64,000 nt of DNA from CAYPNP01 sp964412195 (GCA_964412195.1 CAYPNP010000001.1:62001-126000); one strand, 5' to 3'. Positions 41,203 to 50,063 are shown, numbered from the stretch's first letter. Numbers and translations are program-made. The notes: generated from the sequence alone by a model not told the origin.

Positions 41203-41676
41203 ATGCGGTTCCTGTTCTACGACCGGATCCTCGAGATCGAGAAAGGCAAGCGCATCCTGGGCGTCAAGGGCTGCGGCCTGTCCGAGGAGATCTTCCGCGC
41301 CCACTTCGGCCGCCGCGCCGTAGTCCCGGCCCCAATATTCATGGAAGCCATGGCCCAAGTGGTGGGCTGGGGGGTCATCCACGCCCACGATTTCAAGCTC
41401 TCGGCCATCATGTCCCTGGTGGAGGGCTTCCGCTTCGAGGACGCGCTGCTGCGGCCGGGCTTCACCGCCACCGTCGGCGGCGAGATCCTGTCTACCTCCC
41501 GGCGCGACTCGCTCTGCCGGTGCTGGGTGGACGCCGACGGCCGCCGGATCGCCACCCTCGACCGGATCATCTTCGCCCACTTCGCGCCGGTGGACCCGGA
41601 GCTGCTGATCGACCGGTTCCTCTACTACAGCGGCTGGACGCGCGAGCGGCTCTTCCCGCCGGAGGCCCGGCCATGA
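41203..41676 (+). CDS. FabZ-like hotdog dehydratase (first)
   Basis: 157-residue 3-hydroxyacyl-ACP dehydratase family protein. It starts RFLFYDRILEIEKGKRILGVK, and has the His in AHFGRRAVVPAPIFMEAMAQV and Glu in MEAMAQ, as in FabZ (GHFPGxPVMPGVLxxEAMAQ), although the loop between them is altered (GRRAVVPAPIF for the PG-containing FabZ loop). It would remove water from 3-hydroxyacyl carrier intermediates. Its stop overlaps the KS3 start (ATGA). Confidence 0.85.
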   Translation: MRFLFYDRILEIEKGKRILGVKGCGLSEEIFRAHFGRRAVVPAPIFMEAMAQVVGWGVIHAHDFKLSAIMSLVEGFRFEDALLRPGFTATVGGEILSTSRRDSLCRCWVDADGRRIATLDRIIFAHFAPVDPELLIDRFLYYSGWTRERLFPPEARP

Positions 41677-42962
41677 GCGCCCCGCGGGTGGTGGTCACCG
41701 GCCTGGGGCTGGCCACGGCGCTGGGCCTGTCGGTGGAGGAGAGCTGGCGCCGCGCCCTGGCCGGCGAGTCGGCCGTCCGTTCCCTCGAGGGCGCAGAAGT
41801 CGGCGGCGCGCCCATCCACTCCGCCGGCATCGTCGCGCCGGAGGACTACGAAACCATCCGGCGGGCCTTCCCTGAAGAGGCCGGCCGGGAGGGCGAGCGC
41901 CGGACGCTCTTCGCCCTCTGGGCGGCCCGGGAGGCGCTGGCCGACGCGGATTTCACTGGCGGCAGCGGCCGGGCCGGCGTGGCCCTGGGGGCGGGCCTGG
42001 GCATCATCCGCCTGGAGGACGTGGACGGCTGGCTGGACGCCGCCGGGACATACGGCCTGCCGCGCTTCGCCGCGGAGATGGACCGGATCCGCCGCGAGTC
42101 GCTGGTGCGCAACCCCTCCGACCGCCCGGCCAGGCTCATCGCCCGGCGGCACGGCCTGGGCGGGCCCAACGTCACCGTGACCACCGCCTGCGCCTCGGCC
42201 ACCCAGGCCATCGGCACGGCCGCCCGGCTGATCCGGCGCGGCGAGGCCGACCTGGTGGTGGCCGGCGGCGCCGACTCCATGATCCATCCGGTGGGGCTGA
42301 TCTACTTCGTGCTGCTCGGGGCGGCGGCCACCTCCGCCGACCCGCCGGCCACGGTCTGCCGGCCCTTCGACCGGCGCCGCTCCGGCCTGGTCATGGGCGA
42401 GGGGGCCGGCATGGCCGTGCTGGAGTCGGAGGCGCACGCCCGCGCCCGCGGCGCCCGGATCTACGCCGAGCTGGCCGGCTACGGCTCGTCCATGGACGGC
42501 TACCAGGTCACCGCGCCCCAGCCGCAGGGCGAGGGCGCGGCGCGGGCCATGCGGGCGGCCCTGGCCGACGCCGGGCTGGCGCCCGCCGACATCGACTACA
42601 TCAACGCCCACGGCACCGGCACGCGGCTCAACGACCCGGCCGAGGTCCATGCGATCAAGGCGGTGTTCGGGCCGGAGGCGGGCCGGGTGGCCGTCAGCTC
42701 CAGCAAGTCCCTGATCGGGCACCTGCTGGCCGGCTGCGGCGGGCCCGAGTTCGTGTTCACCGCGCTGAGTGTGCACCGCGACGCCATCCACCCCACCGCC
42801 AACCTGGCCCAGCCCGATCCCAAGTGCGACCTGGACTGCGTCCCCGGCCTGGCGCGGTACCGGACGGTGCGGGCGGCACTGTCGAACTCGTTCGGCTTCG
42901 GCGGCCAGAACGGCTGCGTGGCCGTCCGGAAGTACGGGGCGGAAGGCGGGAGCGGACGATGA
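41673..42962 (+). CDS. Beta-ketoacyl-ACP synthase (KS3)
   Basis: 429-residue FabF-type condensing enzyme with a full triad: Cys173 in VTTACASATQAIG, His in INAHGTGTRLND, His in SKSLIGHLLAGCGG, and C-terminal SNSFGFGGQNGC. It begins by overlapping the first FabZ stop. Together with KS1 and KS4 it indicates that the cluster runs several condensations or works on distinct chain lengths. The upstream longer frame is read-through, and the ATG at 41673 is the coupled start. Confidence 0.93.
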   Translation: MSAPRVVVTGLGLATALGLSVEESWRRALAGESAVRSLEGAEVGGAPIHSAGIVAPEDYETIRRAFPEEAGREGERRTLFALWAAREALADADFTGGSGRAGVALGAGLGIIRLEDVDGWLDAAGTYGLPRFAAEMDRIRRESLVRNPSDRPARLIARRHGLGGPNVTVTTACASATQAIGTAARLIRRGEADLVVAGGADSMIHPVGLIYFVLLGAAATSADPPATVCRPFDRRRSGLVMGEGAGMAVLESEAHARARGARIYAELAGYGSSMDGYQVTAPQPQGEGAARAMRAALADAGLAPADIDYINAHGTGTRLNDPAEVHAIKAVFGPEAGRVAVSSSKSLIGHLLAGCGGPEFVFTALSVHRDAIHPTANLAQPDPKCDLDCVPGLARYRTVRAALSNSFGFGGQNGCVAVRKYGAEGGSGR

Positions 42963-43036
42963 AGACGACCATCGTCGAGGCGGTCGCCGGCCTCCGGTCA
43001 CCGGTCACCCGTCACCGGTCGCGGGTCGGATCCTGA
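42959..43036 (+). CDS. Possible 25-residue ORF inside a heptamer repeat (doubtful)
   Basis: An ATG overlapping the KS3 stop (ATGA) opens a frame of 25 codons beginning MKTTIVEAVAGL and ending in residues encoded by the ggtcacc/ggtcgcg repeats. The frame has a coupled start but no ribosome site and no recognisable homology; it may be a remnant or chance. The following FabZ has its own GGAGAGG ribosome site. Confidence 0.15.
   Translation: MKTTIVEAVAGLRSPVTRHRSRVGS
42994..43028. repeat. Heptamer repeats (GGTCACC type)
   Basis: Four to five 7-bp units GGTCACC/CGTCACC/GGTCGCG within the lipid cluster, between KS3 and the second FabZ. Confidence 0.8.
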
Positions 43037-43051
43037 TGGAGAGGTAAGAGC

Positions 43052-43504
43052 ATGCGATTCCTGCTGGTGGACCAGATCCTGGAGTGGAGCCCGGACGGCA
43101 AGATCCGCGGCATCAAGAACGTCGCCATGAGCGAGGACTACCTGGAGTTCCACTTCCAGGGCAACCCGGTCATGCCCGGCGCCCTGCTGCTGGAGGCCAT
43201 GGGCCAGCTGGCCGGCTGGCGGGAGGGGGCCGCGTCGGACTTCCGGCAGTGGTTCCTCCTCGACACCGTGCGGCGCTGCGCCTACTACGGCTTCGCCCTG
43301 CCGGGCGACCGGGTGGAGCTGGAGCTGGAGCCGCTGGAGGACCCCGCCCCCGGCCGGCGGGCGTGGCGCGGCACCGGCTTGGTGGACGGCAAGAAGCGCG
43401 TGGCGGCCGAGTTCGAGGGCGCCGTGGTCCCGCTGGCGGAGCTGGAGGACCCGGCGGTCCAGCGGCACCTGTTCGGGCGGCTGACCCGGGAAAGGAAGTT
43501 CTGA
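43052..43504 (+). CDS. FabZ-like hotdog dehydratase (second)
   Basis: 150-residue FabZ-family protein. RFLLVDQILEWSPDGKIRGIKNV, catalytic His in FHFQGNPVMPGALLLEAMGQLAG with conserved PVMPG and Glu. This copy keeps the canonical PVMPG loop, unlike the first FabZ, so it is more likely the classical dehydratase. One base separates it from KS4. Confidence 0.88.
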   Translation: MRFLLVDQILEWSPDGKIRGIKNVAMSEDYLEFHFQGNPVMPGALLLEAMGQLAGWREGAASDFRQWFLLDTVRRCAYYGFALPGDRVELELEPLEDPAPGRRAWRGTGLVDGKKRVAAEFEGAVVPLAELEDPAVQRHLFGRLTRERKF

Positions 43505-43505
43505 C

Positions 43506-44807
43506 ATGGACGGGCAGACGGTTGCCATCACCGGCATGGGATTGGTCACGGCGCTGGGCCGCGGGGTCGGCGCCAACTGGGCCGCGGTCGAGGCCGGGCA
43601 GACGGCCTTGTCGCCCGCGTCGGAACCGGGAAAGCCGGCCTGGCTGCAGTGTTTCGCCCGCATCGAAGGCGCGGCCCTGCCGGAGGACCTGCCGACGAAG
43701 CTCCTCAGCCAGAGCAAGTTTCTGAACCGCGGCGGCGTGCTGGCCGTGCTGGCCGCGCTCGAGGCGGCCGCCCAGGCCGCGCTGCCGGAGGCCATCCCGC
43801 CCGGGGAGCGCTGCCTCTACGTGGCCACCGGCGACCACACCCAGGTGGGCTACGAGTTCTTGTATCCGGCCACGAAGGAGGCCAGCGGCGGCCGCTTCCA
43901 GGAGGCCGACGCCGCAAAGCTCAACAAGGCCACCATCGAGAAGGTCACTCCCTTCTTCCTGCTGGAGTCGCTGAACAACAATCCCTTCAGCTTCCTGACG
44001 GCCCTGTTCAACTTCATGGGGCCCGGCACCAGCATCGCCAGCCTGTCCCCCTGCGGCGCCCAGGCCCTGGAGATGTGCGCCCGGAACGTCCGCCACGGGC
44101 GGGCGAAGGTGGCGCTGGCGGTGGGCTCGGGCAGCTGGCTGAACGAGATCACCCTGTACGAACTGTCCCACCTCGGGCTGCTGTCCCGGGCCCGGCGGGG
44201 GCCGGCGTCGTTCCGGCCCTTCGACCGTCGGCGGGACGGCTTCCTGCCCGGCGAGGGCGCCGCGGCGCTGGTGCTGGAGCCGCTGGCGCAGGCGCGGGGG
44301 CGCGGCGCCGCCGTCCTGGGGCTGGTGCGCGGCGAAGGCGCCTCCACCGACGCGGCGCCGGGCCTGGCCCTGCCGGACCGGGTCGCCGCCCGGAGCATGG
44401 CCGAAGCCCTGGCCGGCGCCGGCTGGACCGCCGCCGACCTCGGCTTCGTCTGCCCCCACGGTAGCGGCACCGCCAAGGGCGACCGGGCGGAACTGCGGGC
44501 GGTGGCCGGGATCCTCGGCGACCGGCGCGCCGGCGTGCCGGTCTGCGCCCTCAAGCCGTACACCGGCCACATGGGCGCCGCCAGCGACCTGGCGGAGGTG
44601 ATCCTCGGCGTGCGCGCCGCCGCGGCCGGCGTCGTGCCGGGCACGCCCCACTTCGAGTCGGCCGACCCGGAGTTCGGCGATATGAAGATCTCCGCCGGCC
44701 CGCAGCCCTGCGCCCGGCCGCGCCTGCTGTCGGTCAGCTACGGCCTGGGCGGCCAGTCGTCTGCCGTCGCCGTGGAGGCGTACCCGGAGGCGGCGGCCCG
44801 TGACTGA
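43506..44807 (+). CDS. Divergent ketosynthase-family protein (KS4)
   Basis: 433-residue thiolase-fold protein. The elbow reads SIASLSPCGAQALEMCARN with Cys183 in a position two residues later than in a straight alignment to KS3, flanked by SPCGAQA rather than TACASAxQ. The His positions are kept in CPHGSGTAKGD and KPYTGHMGAASD. It therefore may be an active but atypical KS, or a paralogue with a different job. It overlaps the acyltransferase gene by 8 bases. Confidence 0.85.
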   Translation: MDGQTVAITGMGLVTALGRGVGANWAAVEAGQTALSPASEPGKPAWLQCFARIEGAALPEDLPTKLLSQSKFLNRGGVLAVLAALEAAAQAALPEAIPPGERCLYVATGDHTQVGYEFLYPATKEASGGRFQEADAAKLNKATIEKVTPFFLLESLNNNPFSFLTALFNFMGPGTSIASLSPCGAQALEMCARNVRHGRAKVALAVGSGSWLNEITLYELSHLGLLSRARRGPASFRPFDRRRDGFLPGEGAAALVLEPLAQARGRGAAVLGLVRGEGASTDAAPGLALPDRVAARSMAEALAGAGWTAADLGFVCPHGSGTAKGDRAELRAVAGILGDRRAGVPVCALKPYTGHMGAASDLAEVILGVRAAAAGVVPGTPHFESADPEFGDMKISAGPQPCARPRLLSVSYGLGGQSSAVAVEAYPEAAARD

Positions 44808-45747
44808 GCCGGCGCCCAGCGGGCCGGTCCGCCGGCGCAAGGGCCCGGGACGGCAGCGGGCCGAGTTCGCCCTCGTCTGGACGCTCTACCAGCTGACCCG
44901 GTTCCTGCCCATGCCGCTCATCCGCGGGGCGATGCGGCTGCTGGGCGCCGCCATGTTCCGCCTCCTCGGCCGGCGCCGCCGGATCACCCTCGAGAACGTC
45001 CGCCACGCCCTCGGCGACCGGCTGCCGGAGCCCGAGATCGAGCGGATCGCCCGCGCCTCCTTCCGTTCCTTCGGCATGACGGTCCCGGAGGTCGTCAAGC
45101 AGCGCGTCCGGCTGCGCCGTCCCGACGCCCAGCAGTGGATGGAGCGCGAATACGCCGACCTGGCGCCGCTCTTTCAGAAGGCCCGCCGGCTCCACGACGA
45201 GAGCCGCGGCTGCATCTTCGTCACGCCCCACCTGGGCAACTGGGAGCTGCTGCCCTACGTCAGCGCGGCGGTGGGCATCCCGATGGTGGTGGTGGTCCGG
45301 CCGCTCGACAACGAGCTGATGGAGAAGCTCCTTTACGAGAGCCGCGCCGGCACGGGCCAGGTGTTCATCCCCAAGCGCAATTCCCTCCTGCCCCTGCAGC
45401 AGCTGCTGAACCAGGGCAAGTCCATCGGCATGCTGCCGGACCAGAGCACCATGAAGGGCCTGTCGGTGCCGTTCTTCGGCCGCCCGGCCTGGACCACGCC
45501 GGTGCCGGCGCTGCTGGCCATCCGCAACCGGCGGCCCCTCGTGGTGGTGGCCTGCTGCCGGGTGGGGGCGACGGGCTGGGCGGGCTACGTCGGCGATCCC
45601 GTCTGGCCCGGCGCCTACGACAGCGAGAAAGCCGAGCTGCTGCGCCTCACCACGGCCATGAACGCGGCCATGGAAGAGGTCATCCGCCGCTACCCCGAGC
45701 AGTACTTCTGGATGCACAACCGCTGGAAAACCTATCGCCAATCGTGA
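44800..45747 (+). CDS. LpxL/HtrB-type lysophospholipid acyltransferase
   Basis: 315-residue inner-membrane acyltransferase. Basic N-terminus, membrane segment near LVWTLYQLTRFLPMPLI, and the HxxxxE catalytic motif His144-x4-Glu149 in TPHLGNWELLPY, with later RNSLLPLQQLLNQGKSIGML, GMLPDQSTMKG and PFFGRPAWTTPVPALLAIR as in LpxL/LpxM. In the rhizobial acpXL locus the last gene, lpxXL, transfers the very-long-chain acyl group to lipid A; this gene holds the same place, so the cluster probably acylates lipid A or a related lipid. Start GTG at 44800 overlaps KS4 by 8 bases. Confidence 0.88.
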   Translation: MTEPAPSGPVRRRKGPGRQRAEFALVWTLYQLTRFLPMPLIRGAMRLLGAAMFRLLGRRRRITLENVRHALGDRLPEPEIERIARASFRSFGMTVPEVVKQRVRLRRPDAQQWMEREYADLAPLFQKARRLHDESRGCIFVTPHLGNWELLPYVSAAVGIPMVVVVRPLDNELMEKLLYESRAGTGQVFIPKRNSLLPLQQLLNQGKSIGMLPDQSTMKGLSVPFFGRPAWTTPVPALLAIRNRRPLVVVACCRVGATGWAGYVGDPVWPGAYDSEKAELLRLTTAMNAAMEEVIRRYPEQYFWMHNRWKTYRQS

Positions 45748-46118
45748 GACGTTTCATCTCCTTATGACGCCCCCCGAAGCGGCACCGTTCTCGCCGCGGA
45801 AGGCGGACGGACACTCCCGGCTCCCCGCCGGAGCGCGGACGTCGCGCCCGTCGGCTGTGGCGCACCCTCCTCACGACTCCCGTTTGCCTCCCCTGCGCAG
45901 GGGCGGCCGAAAATCGAACACCTTGACTGCTCTCCTCCCGCGGCCCAATCGCCCGGCATCTTCCGGCACGGGGCATCGACCGCCTTTTCAAGGCTCCGGG
46001 ACCCGCCCCGGCTCTCTCTCCCAGGGCTCGCTTCGCTCACCCTGGGCTGTCAACGGATGGCCCTGCGGGCCATGCGGCCAGCCTCGGGAGCGGGCGGCTC
46101 GGACATCGGTCTCGCAGA
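45748..46118. other. Non-coding gap with small hairpins
   Basis: No supportable gene. Weak palindromes include ATGGCCC..GGGCCAT (near 46061-46077) and CCCAGGG..CCCTGGG (near 46021-46047). The open frames on both strands lack protein-like composition and start signals. Dispersed-repeat character is suspected but no second copy lies in the window. Confidence 0.5.
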
Positions 46119-46147
46119 TTGCGAATCGTTCCGACCTGGTTTATAAT
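46119..46147 (+). promoter_or_regulatory. Promoter of the TonB-dependent receptor
   Basis: TTGCGA (46119-46124), 17-bp spacer, perfect TATAAT (46142-46147); leader of about 80 bases ending in an AGGAGG ribosome site. Confidence 0.65.
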
Positions 46148-46233
46148 ATTAAGCAATCTGTTAGGCTCATCGTTATGCGCAGCCGTGATTTGACTGAACG
46201 ACAGCCCATATTCATCACTTATTAGGAGGTTTT

Positions 46234-48897
46234 ATGCGACCCAGTGACATGCATTGCCACAGGAGGCTCTGGCTTCTGGCGACGATCGTGCTGCTGAGCC
46301 CGGCCCTGCTGTTCGCCCAGAGCACCACCACCGGAAGCATCTGGGGCGTGGTCCTGGACGAATCGGGAGCCGCCGTTCCGGGCGTAAGCGTCAAGATCAC
46401 CTCCGGCGCCCTGATCGCCGGCGAGAAGTCCACCCTCACCGACGACCAGGGAATCTACCGCTTCCCGTCCCTGCCCCCGGGCACGTACCGGGTCGAGGCG
46501 TCCCTGGAGGGCTTCGTCCCCGCCGCCAAGGACGGCATCCCGGTCGTCCTGGGCAGCATGCTCAAGATGGACCTCACCCTGAAGCTGCGCACGGACCTGA
46601 TCAAAGACGAGATCATCGTTACGGCGGAGAACAATCCCATCAGCACGGTCTCCAGCGCCGTGCCGGAGACCCTGACCATCGCCGAGATCGACCGCACCCC
46701 CCTGTCCCGCAACGCCAACGCCTACATGAACCTGGCGCCGGGCGTGAACAACAACCAGGCGTACGGCGCCTCCCTCGACAGCTCCAACGCGTACAACCTG
46801 GACGGCGTCAACGTGAACTCCCCCGGCCAGGGTGGCCACTGGGTCCTGCCGAACGCCGACTGGATCCAGGAGTACCAGATCGGCGGCCTGGGTGCGGACG
46901 CCCAGTACGGCGGCTTCACCGGCGCCATGGTCAACATCATCACCAAGTCGGGCGGCAACGAGTTCCACGGCGGCGTTCGCTTCTACTACTCGGGCGGCGG
47001 GATGATCGCCGACAACGACACCGACCAGGGCTACAAGGAGATCTCCTTCGACATCGGCGGCCCGATCCTCCGCGACAAGGCCTGGTTCTACTTCTCCGGC
47101 CAGGAGATCCGGGACGAAGCCACCCCCTACCAGGCCCCGGTTCCAGAGGAAGAACGCCTGTCCCGCTATCTCGGCAAGGCCACCTTCCAGTTCAACCCGA
47201 ACCACAAGCTGATGGGCTCGGTAATCTTCGACGGCAAGTGGGAGGAGCACCGCGGCGTGAGCGTGTTCCGGACGCCCGACGCCTCCCAAAAGCAGGAGTC
47301 GCCCAACTGGTCCTACAACATCTCCTACGAGGCGATCGCCAGCGACAAATTCTTCCTGACCGCCAAAGTCACCGGTTTCACCGGCCGCGACGACCGGCTG
47401 CCCTACCACGGTCCCGACGTGAACGGGCACGAGACCGTGGACCGCATCTGGGTGGACAACAACGAGTTCACCCGCCAGAACACCGACCGGCGGACGACGC
47501 TGGACCTGGCGTTCACCGCCCTGACCAGCGGCGGCATCACGGAAACCGACGCCCACCAGTTCCGGTTCGGCGTGATCCTCGGCTGGGCCACCCACGATGA
47601 GGAGCGCACCCGGAACGGCGGCTACACCATCCGCGACCGCTACGACTCCAGCGACTGGGGCGACGAGATCTTCCTGTACAGCCGGCAGCGCGACTACAGC
47701 TTCTACCTGCAGGATTCCTGGACCATCGGCCGGCTGACCATCAATCCCGGCATCCGCTTCACCGTGTACCACGGCGGCTTCAAGAACACCGCCAAGGACA
47801 TTTACAATACCAGCGTCTTCGCCCCGCGCTTCGGGATCGCCTACGACGTGTTTGGCGACGGCTCCACCGTGGTGAAGGGCCACATGGGCCGGTACGACCA
47901 GGGCCTGTTCGCCTGGATGTACGATCGGGAGAAGAGCGGCCATGCCTTCACCCCGACCTACTATTACGACTACAATCCCGACACCGGCGAGTACGACATC
48001 CCTGCCGGCGGACTGCCGGCCACGCAGGCGACGCTGGACCCGGGCATCGATCAGCCCTACGTCGACCAGTACGTGTTCGGCGCCGAACGCACGCTGCCCC
48101 GGGACTTCACGGTGGGGGTGGACGTGATCTACCGGCGCTTCCGCGACCTCATCGCCATGGTCAACCTCAACAACGACTACGACACCCTGCGCGCGCCGGA
48201 CAATCCGCTCACGGGCGGGAGTCTGATGTTCTACGAGCTGCTCTCCGACCAGGATTACTACCTGGTCAATCCGGGTTCGGCCTACCGCAACTACAGCTCC
48301 ATCGCCCTGCGGGTGAACAAGCGCTTCAGCGACAACTGGTCGCTGCGGTACTCCCTCGTCTGGTCTGAGCTGGCCGGCAACACCGATGCCACCGATGGCT
48401 ACGCGCCGGAGTGGGTGGATAAGAACGGCCAGACGAACTTCGTGGGGAAACTGCCGGGGTATCATCCTTGGGAATCCAAGCTGAACGTGACCTACTATTT
48501 CCCCTGGGAAATCTTCGCCACGGCATACTACACCTATCTCACCGGCGAGTACTGGACCCCCTACGTCCAGATCGACGGCTTGTATTACAACGACCGGTCC
48601 GACGCCTTAATGGAGAGCCGCGGCTCGCGCCGGTACCCCGACCAGCACCAAGTGGACCTCAAGGTCAGTAAGACCTTCAAGTTCCAGGATCGCTACGGCC
48701 TGGAGTTCACCCTCGACATCTTCAACCTGCTCGACAAGAGGGCGGCCACTTCGGTGGACGAGCAGTGGGGATGGTATGAATATGACTACACCAACCATCC
48801 CGAGGGCAGCTACTGGGATCCCAATCCCGACTTCGGCACCACCATCACCACCATGCGGCCGCGGGAGCTGCGCCTCGGCGTGAAGTTCAGCTTCTGA
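46234..48897 (+). CDS. TonB-dependent outer-membrane receptor with N-terminal carboxypeptidase-regulatory-like domain
   Basis: 887-residue outer-membrane importer. Signal peptide ATIVLLSPALLFA; a CarboxypepD_reg-like beta-sandwich (about 30-115, GSIWGVVLDESGAAVPGVSVKI, YRFPSLPPGTYRVEASLEGF); a plug domain (about 125-235, NLAPGVNNNQAYG, NLDGVNVN, GFTGAMVNIITKSGGNEFHG) and a ~600-residue barrel ending ELRLGVKFSF with terminal Phe. This OmpA-related SusC-unlike type is very common in Acidobacteriota and probably takes up oligosaccharides, peptides or other large nutrients; ligand unknown. AGGAGG is 6 bases before the ATG. Confidence 0.93.
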   Translation: MRPSDMHCHRRLWLLATIVLLSPALLFAQSTTTGSIWGVVLDESGAAVPGVSVKITSGALIAGEKSTLTDDQGIYRFPSLPPGTYRVEASLEGFVPAAKDGIPVVLGSMLKMDLTLKLRTDLIKDEIIVTAENNPISTVSSAVPETLTIAEIDRTPLSRNANAYMNLAPGVNNNQAYGASLDSSNAYNLDGVNVNSPGQGGHWVLPNADWIQEYQIGGLGADAQYGGFTGAMVNIITKSGGNEFHGGVRFYYSGGGMIADNDTDQGYKEISFDIGGPILRDKAWFYFSGQEIRDEATPYQAPVPEEERLSRYLGKATFQFNPNHKLMGSVIFDGKWEEHRGVSVFRTPDASQKQESPNWSYNISYEAIASDKFFLTAKVTGFTGRDDRLPYHGPDVNGHETVDRIWVDNNEFTRQNTDRRTTLDLAFTALTSGGITETDAHQFRFGVILGWATHDEERTRNGGYTIRDRYDSSDWGDEIFLYSRQRDYSFYLQDSWTIGRLTINPGIRFTVYHGGFKNTAKDIYNTSVFAPRFGIAYDVFGDGSTVVKGHMGRYDQGLFAWMYDREKSGHAFTPTYYYDYNPDTGEYDIPAGGLPATQATLDPGIDQPYVDQYVFGAERTLPRDFTVGVDVIYRRFRDLIAMVNLNNDYDTLRAPDNPLTGGSLMFYELLSDQDYYLVNPGSAYRNYSSIALRVNKRFSDNWSLRYSLVWSELAGNTDATDGYAPEWVDKNGQTNFVGKLPGYHPWESKLNVTYYFPWEIFATAYYTYLTGEYWTPYVQIDGLYYNDRSDALMESRGSRRYPDQHQVDLKVSKTFKFQDRYGLEFTLDIFNLLDKRAATSVDEQWGWYEYDYTNHPEGSYWDPNPDFGTTITTMRPRELRLGVKFSF

Positions 48898-49011
48898 TCG
48901 GGTCGGATGGGACTGTTTCGCCGGGCCCCCTGGCGGGGCCCGTCTATTTATCATGCAGGCGGGGCGGACACGGTCCCGGTCCCGCTGTTTCCCGAGGAGT
49001 CGAAAGAATCC

Positions 49012-49869
49012 ATGACAAGCACGCACATCCGCAGGGCAAAGCGGATTGTCACTCTGGCTTTCCTGGCAGCCTGGGCCAGTCTGGCGGCCGGGCAGGCCGG
49101 AGCCCCCGCTCAGGGCAACCTTCTGGTCATCGGCGGGGGGAAGATCCCGCCGGAGCTGTTGGCGCGGTTCGTCGGGCTGGCGGGAGGCAGGGACGCCCGC
49201 ATCGCCGTCATCCCCATGGCCAGCGAAGAGTGGAAGAAGGTCGGCAAGGACTACGAAAAACGGTTTCGGGAAGCCGGAGCGGCCGAGGCCCGGTCGTTCG
49301 CCATCCGCCACCCGGCATCGGCCAACGACGAGAGGCTGGTCGCGGAGCTGAGGGCCTGCACCGGCTTCTTCTTCGGCGGCGGGGACCAGAACAAGCTGAC
49401 CCGCCTGCTGCTGGGGACGAAGGCGCTGGAAGCGATCCGGCAGCGCTGGCAGGAGGGCGCCGCCGTGGGCGGGACCAGCGCCGGCGCGGCGGTCATGAGC
49501 GGGTTGATGATCACCGGCGACGGCGACTGGACCAGCCTCCGGCGGGACACGGTCCAGACCGCCGAGGGCTTCGGCTTCCTGCCCGGCGTCATCGTGGACC
49601 AGCACTTCGTGAAGCGCTCCCGCTTCAACCGGCTGCTCTCCCTGTGCCTCCAGCTCCGGCGGCCGGGGATCGGCATCGACGAGAGCACCGCCCTGTGGGT
49701 GCGCGCCGACGGTACGGCGGAGGTGGTCGGCCTCAGCACGGTGCTGGTGGTCGATCCGCGGGGGGCGGAGTTCTCCGCGGAAGAAGGGGCGCTGCCGGCC
49801 GCCCGCGGGTTGCGGCTGGACGTCCTCCGTCCGGGGGACACGCTGGAACTGCCGGCCGAGGCGCCGTAA
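49012..49869 (+). CDS. Cyanophycinase-like S51 peptidase, exported
   Basis: 285-residue serine peptidase of the S51 family. Hydrophobic N-terminus (IVTLAFLAAWASLAAG) suggests export. Family motifs: GNLLVIGGGKIP, FFFGGGDQNKLTRLL, catalytic Ser in GGTSAGAAVMS, and DQHFVKRSRFNRLL, GIGIDESTALW. Cyanophycinases hydrolyse multi-L-arginyl-poly-L-aspartate to dipeptides; no cyanophycin synthetase is in this window, so it may scavenge external polymer or act on another beta-aspartyl peptide. The start at 49012 gives the signal sequence directly; frame open upstream to 48907. Confidence 0.88.
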   Translation: MTSTHIRRAKRIVTLAFLAAWASLAAGQAGAPAQGNLLVIGGGKIPPELLARFVGLAGGRDARIAVIPMASEEWKKVGKDYEKRFREAGAAEARSFAIRHPASANDERLVAELRACTGFFFGGGDQNKLTRLLLGTKALEAIRQRWQEGAAVGGTSAGAAVMSGLMITGDGDWTSLRRDTVQTAEGFGFLPGVIVDQHFVKRSRFNRLLSLCLQLRRPGIGIDESTALWVRADGTAEVVGLSTVLVVDPRGAEFSAEEGALPAARGLRLDVLRPGDTLELPAEAP

Positions 49870-49909
49870 AAACTCCCTTGGATCCGGAGGGCAAGGGTTT
49901 CATCGGCAA

Positions 49910-50021
49910 TCCATTTGCCATTTGAGATCTGTCATTTGCCATTTTCGAACCCGGCATCCCCTCCTCGGGATCACTCCCTGAAATGACAATTGACAAATGT
50001 CAAATCTCAAATGACAAATGG
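49910..50021. repeat. Opposed heptamer repeats (CCATTTG / CAAATGG)
   Basis: CCATTTG-type units (49910-49945) and their reverse-complement AAATGAC/AAATGGC units (49981-50021) flank 35 bases between convergent genes; the tract can form a long hairpin with 35-nt loop, suggesting a two-way terminator. Confidence 0.88.
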
Positions 50022-50063
50022 TGTGCGGATTGCCCGCCGTGTTCTCCGTTTCATCGTGGCGGA

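Noticed and set aside
45762..46225. Frames on both strands before the TonB receptor
   Set aside because: Arg/Pro/Ser-rich, no ribosome site; the plus-strand one runs through the promoter.
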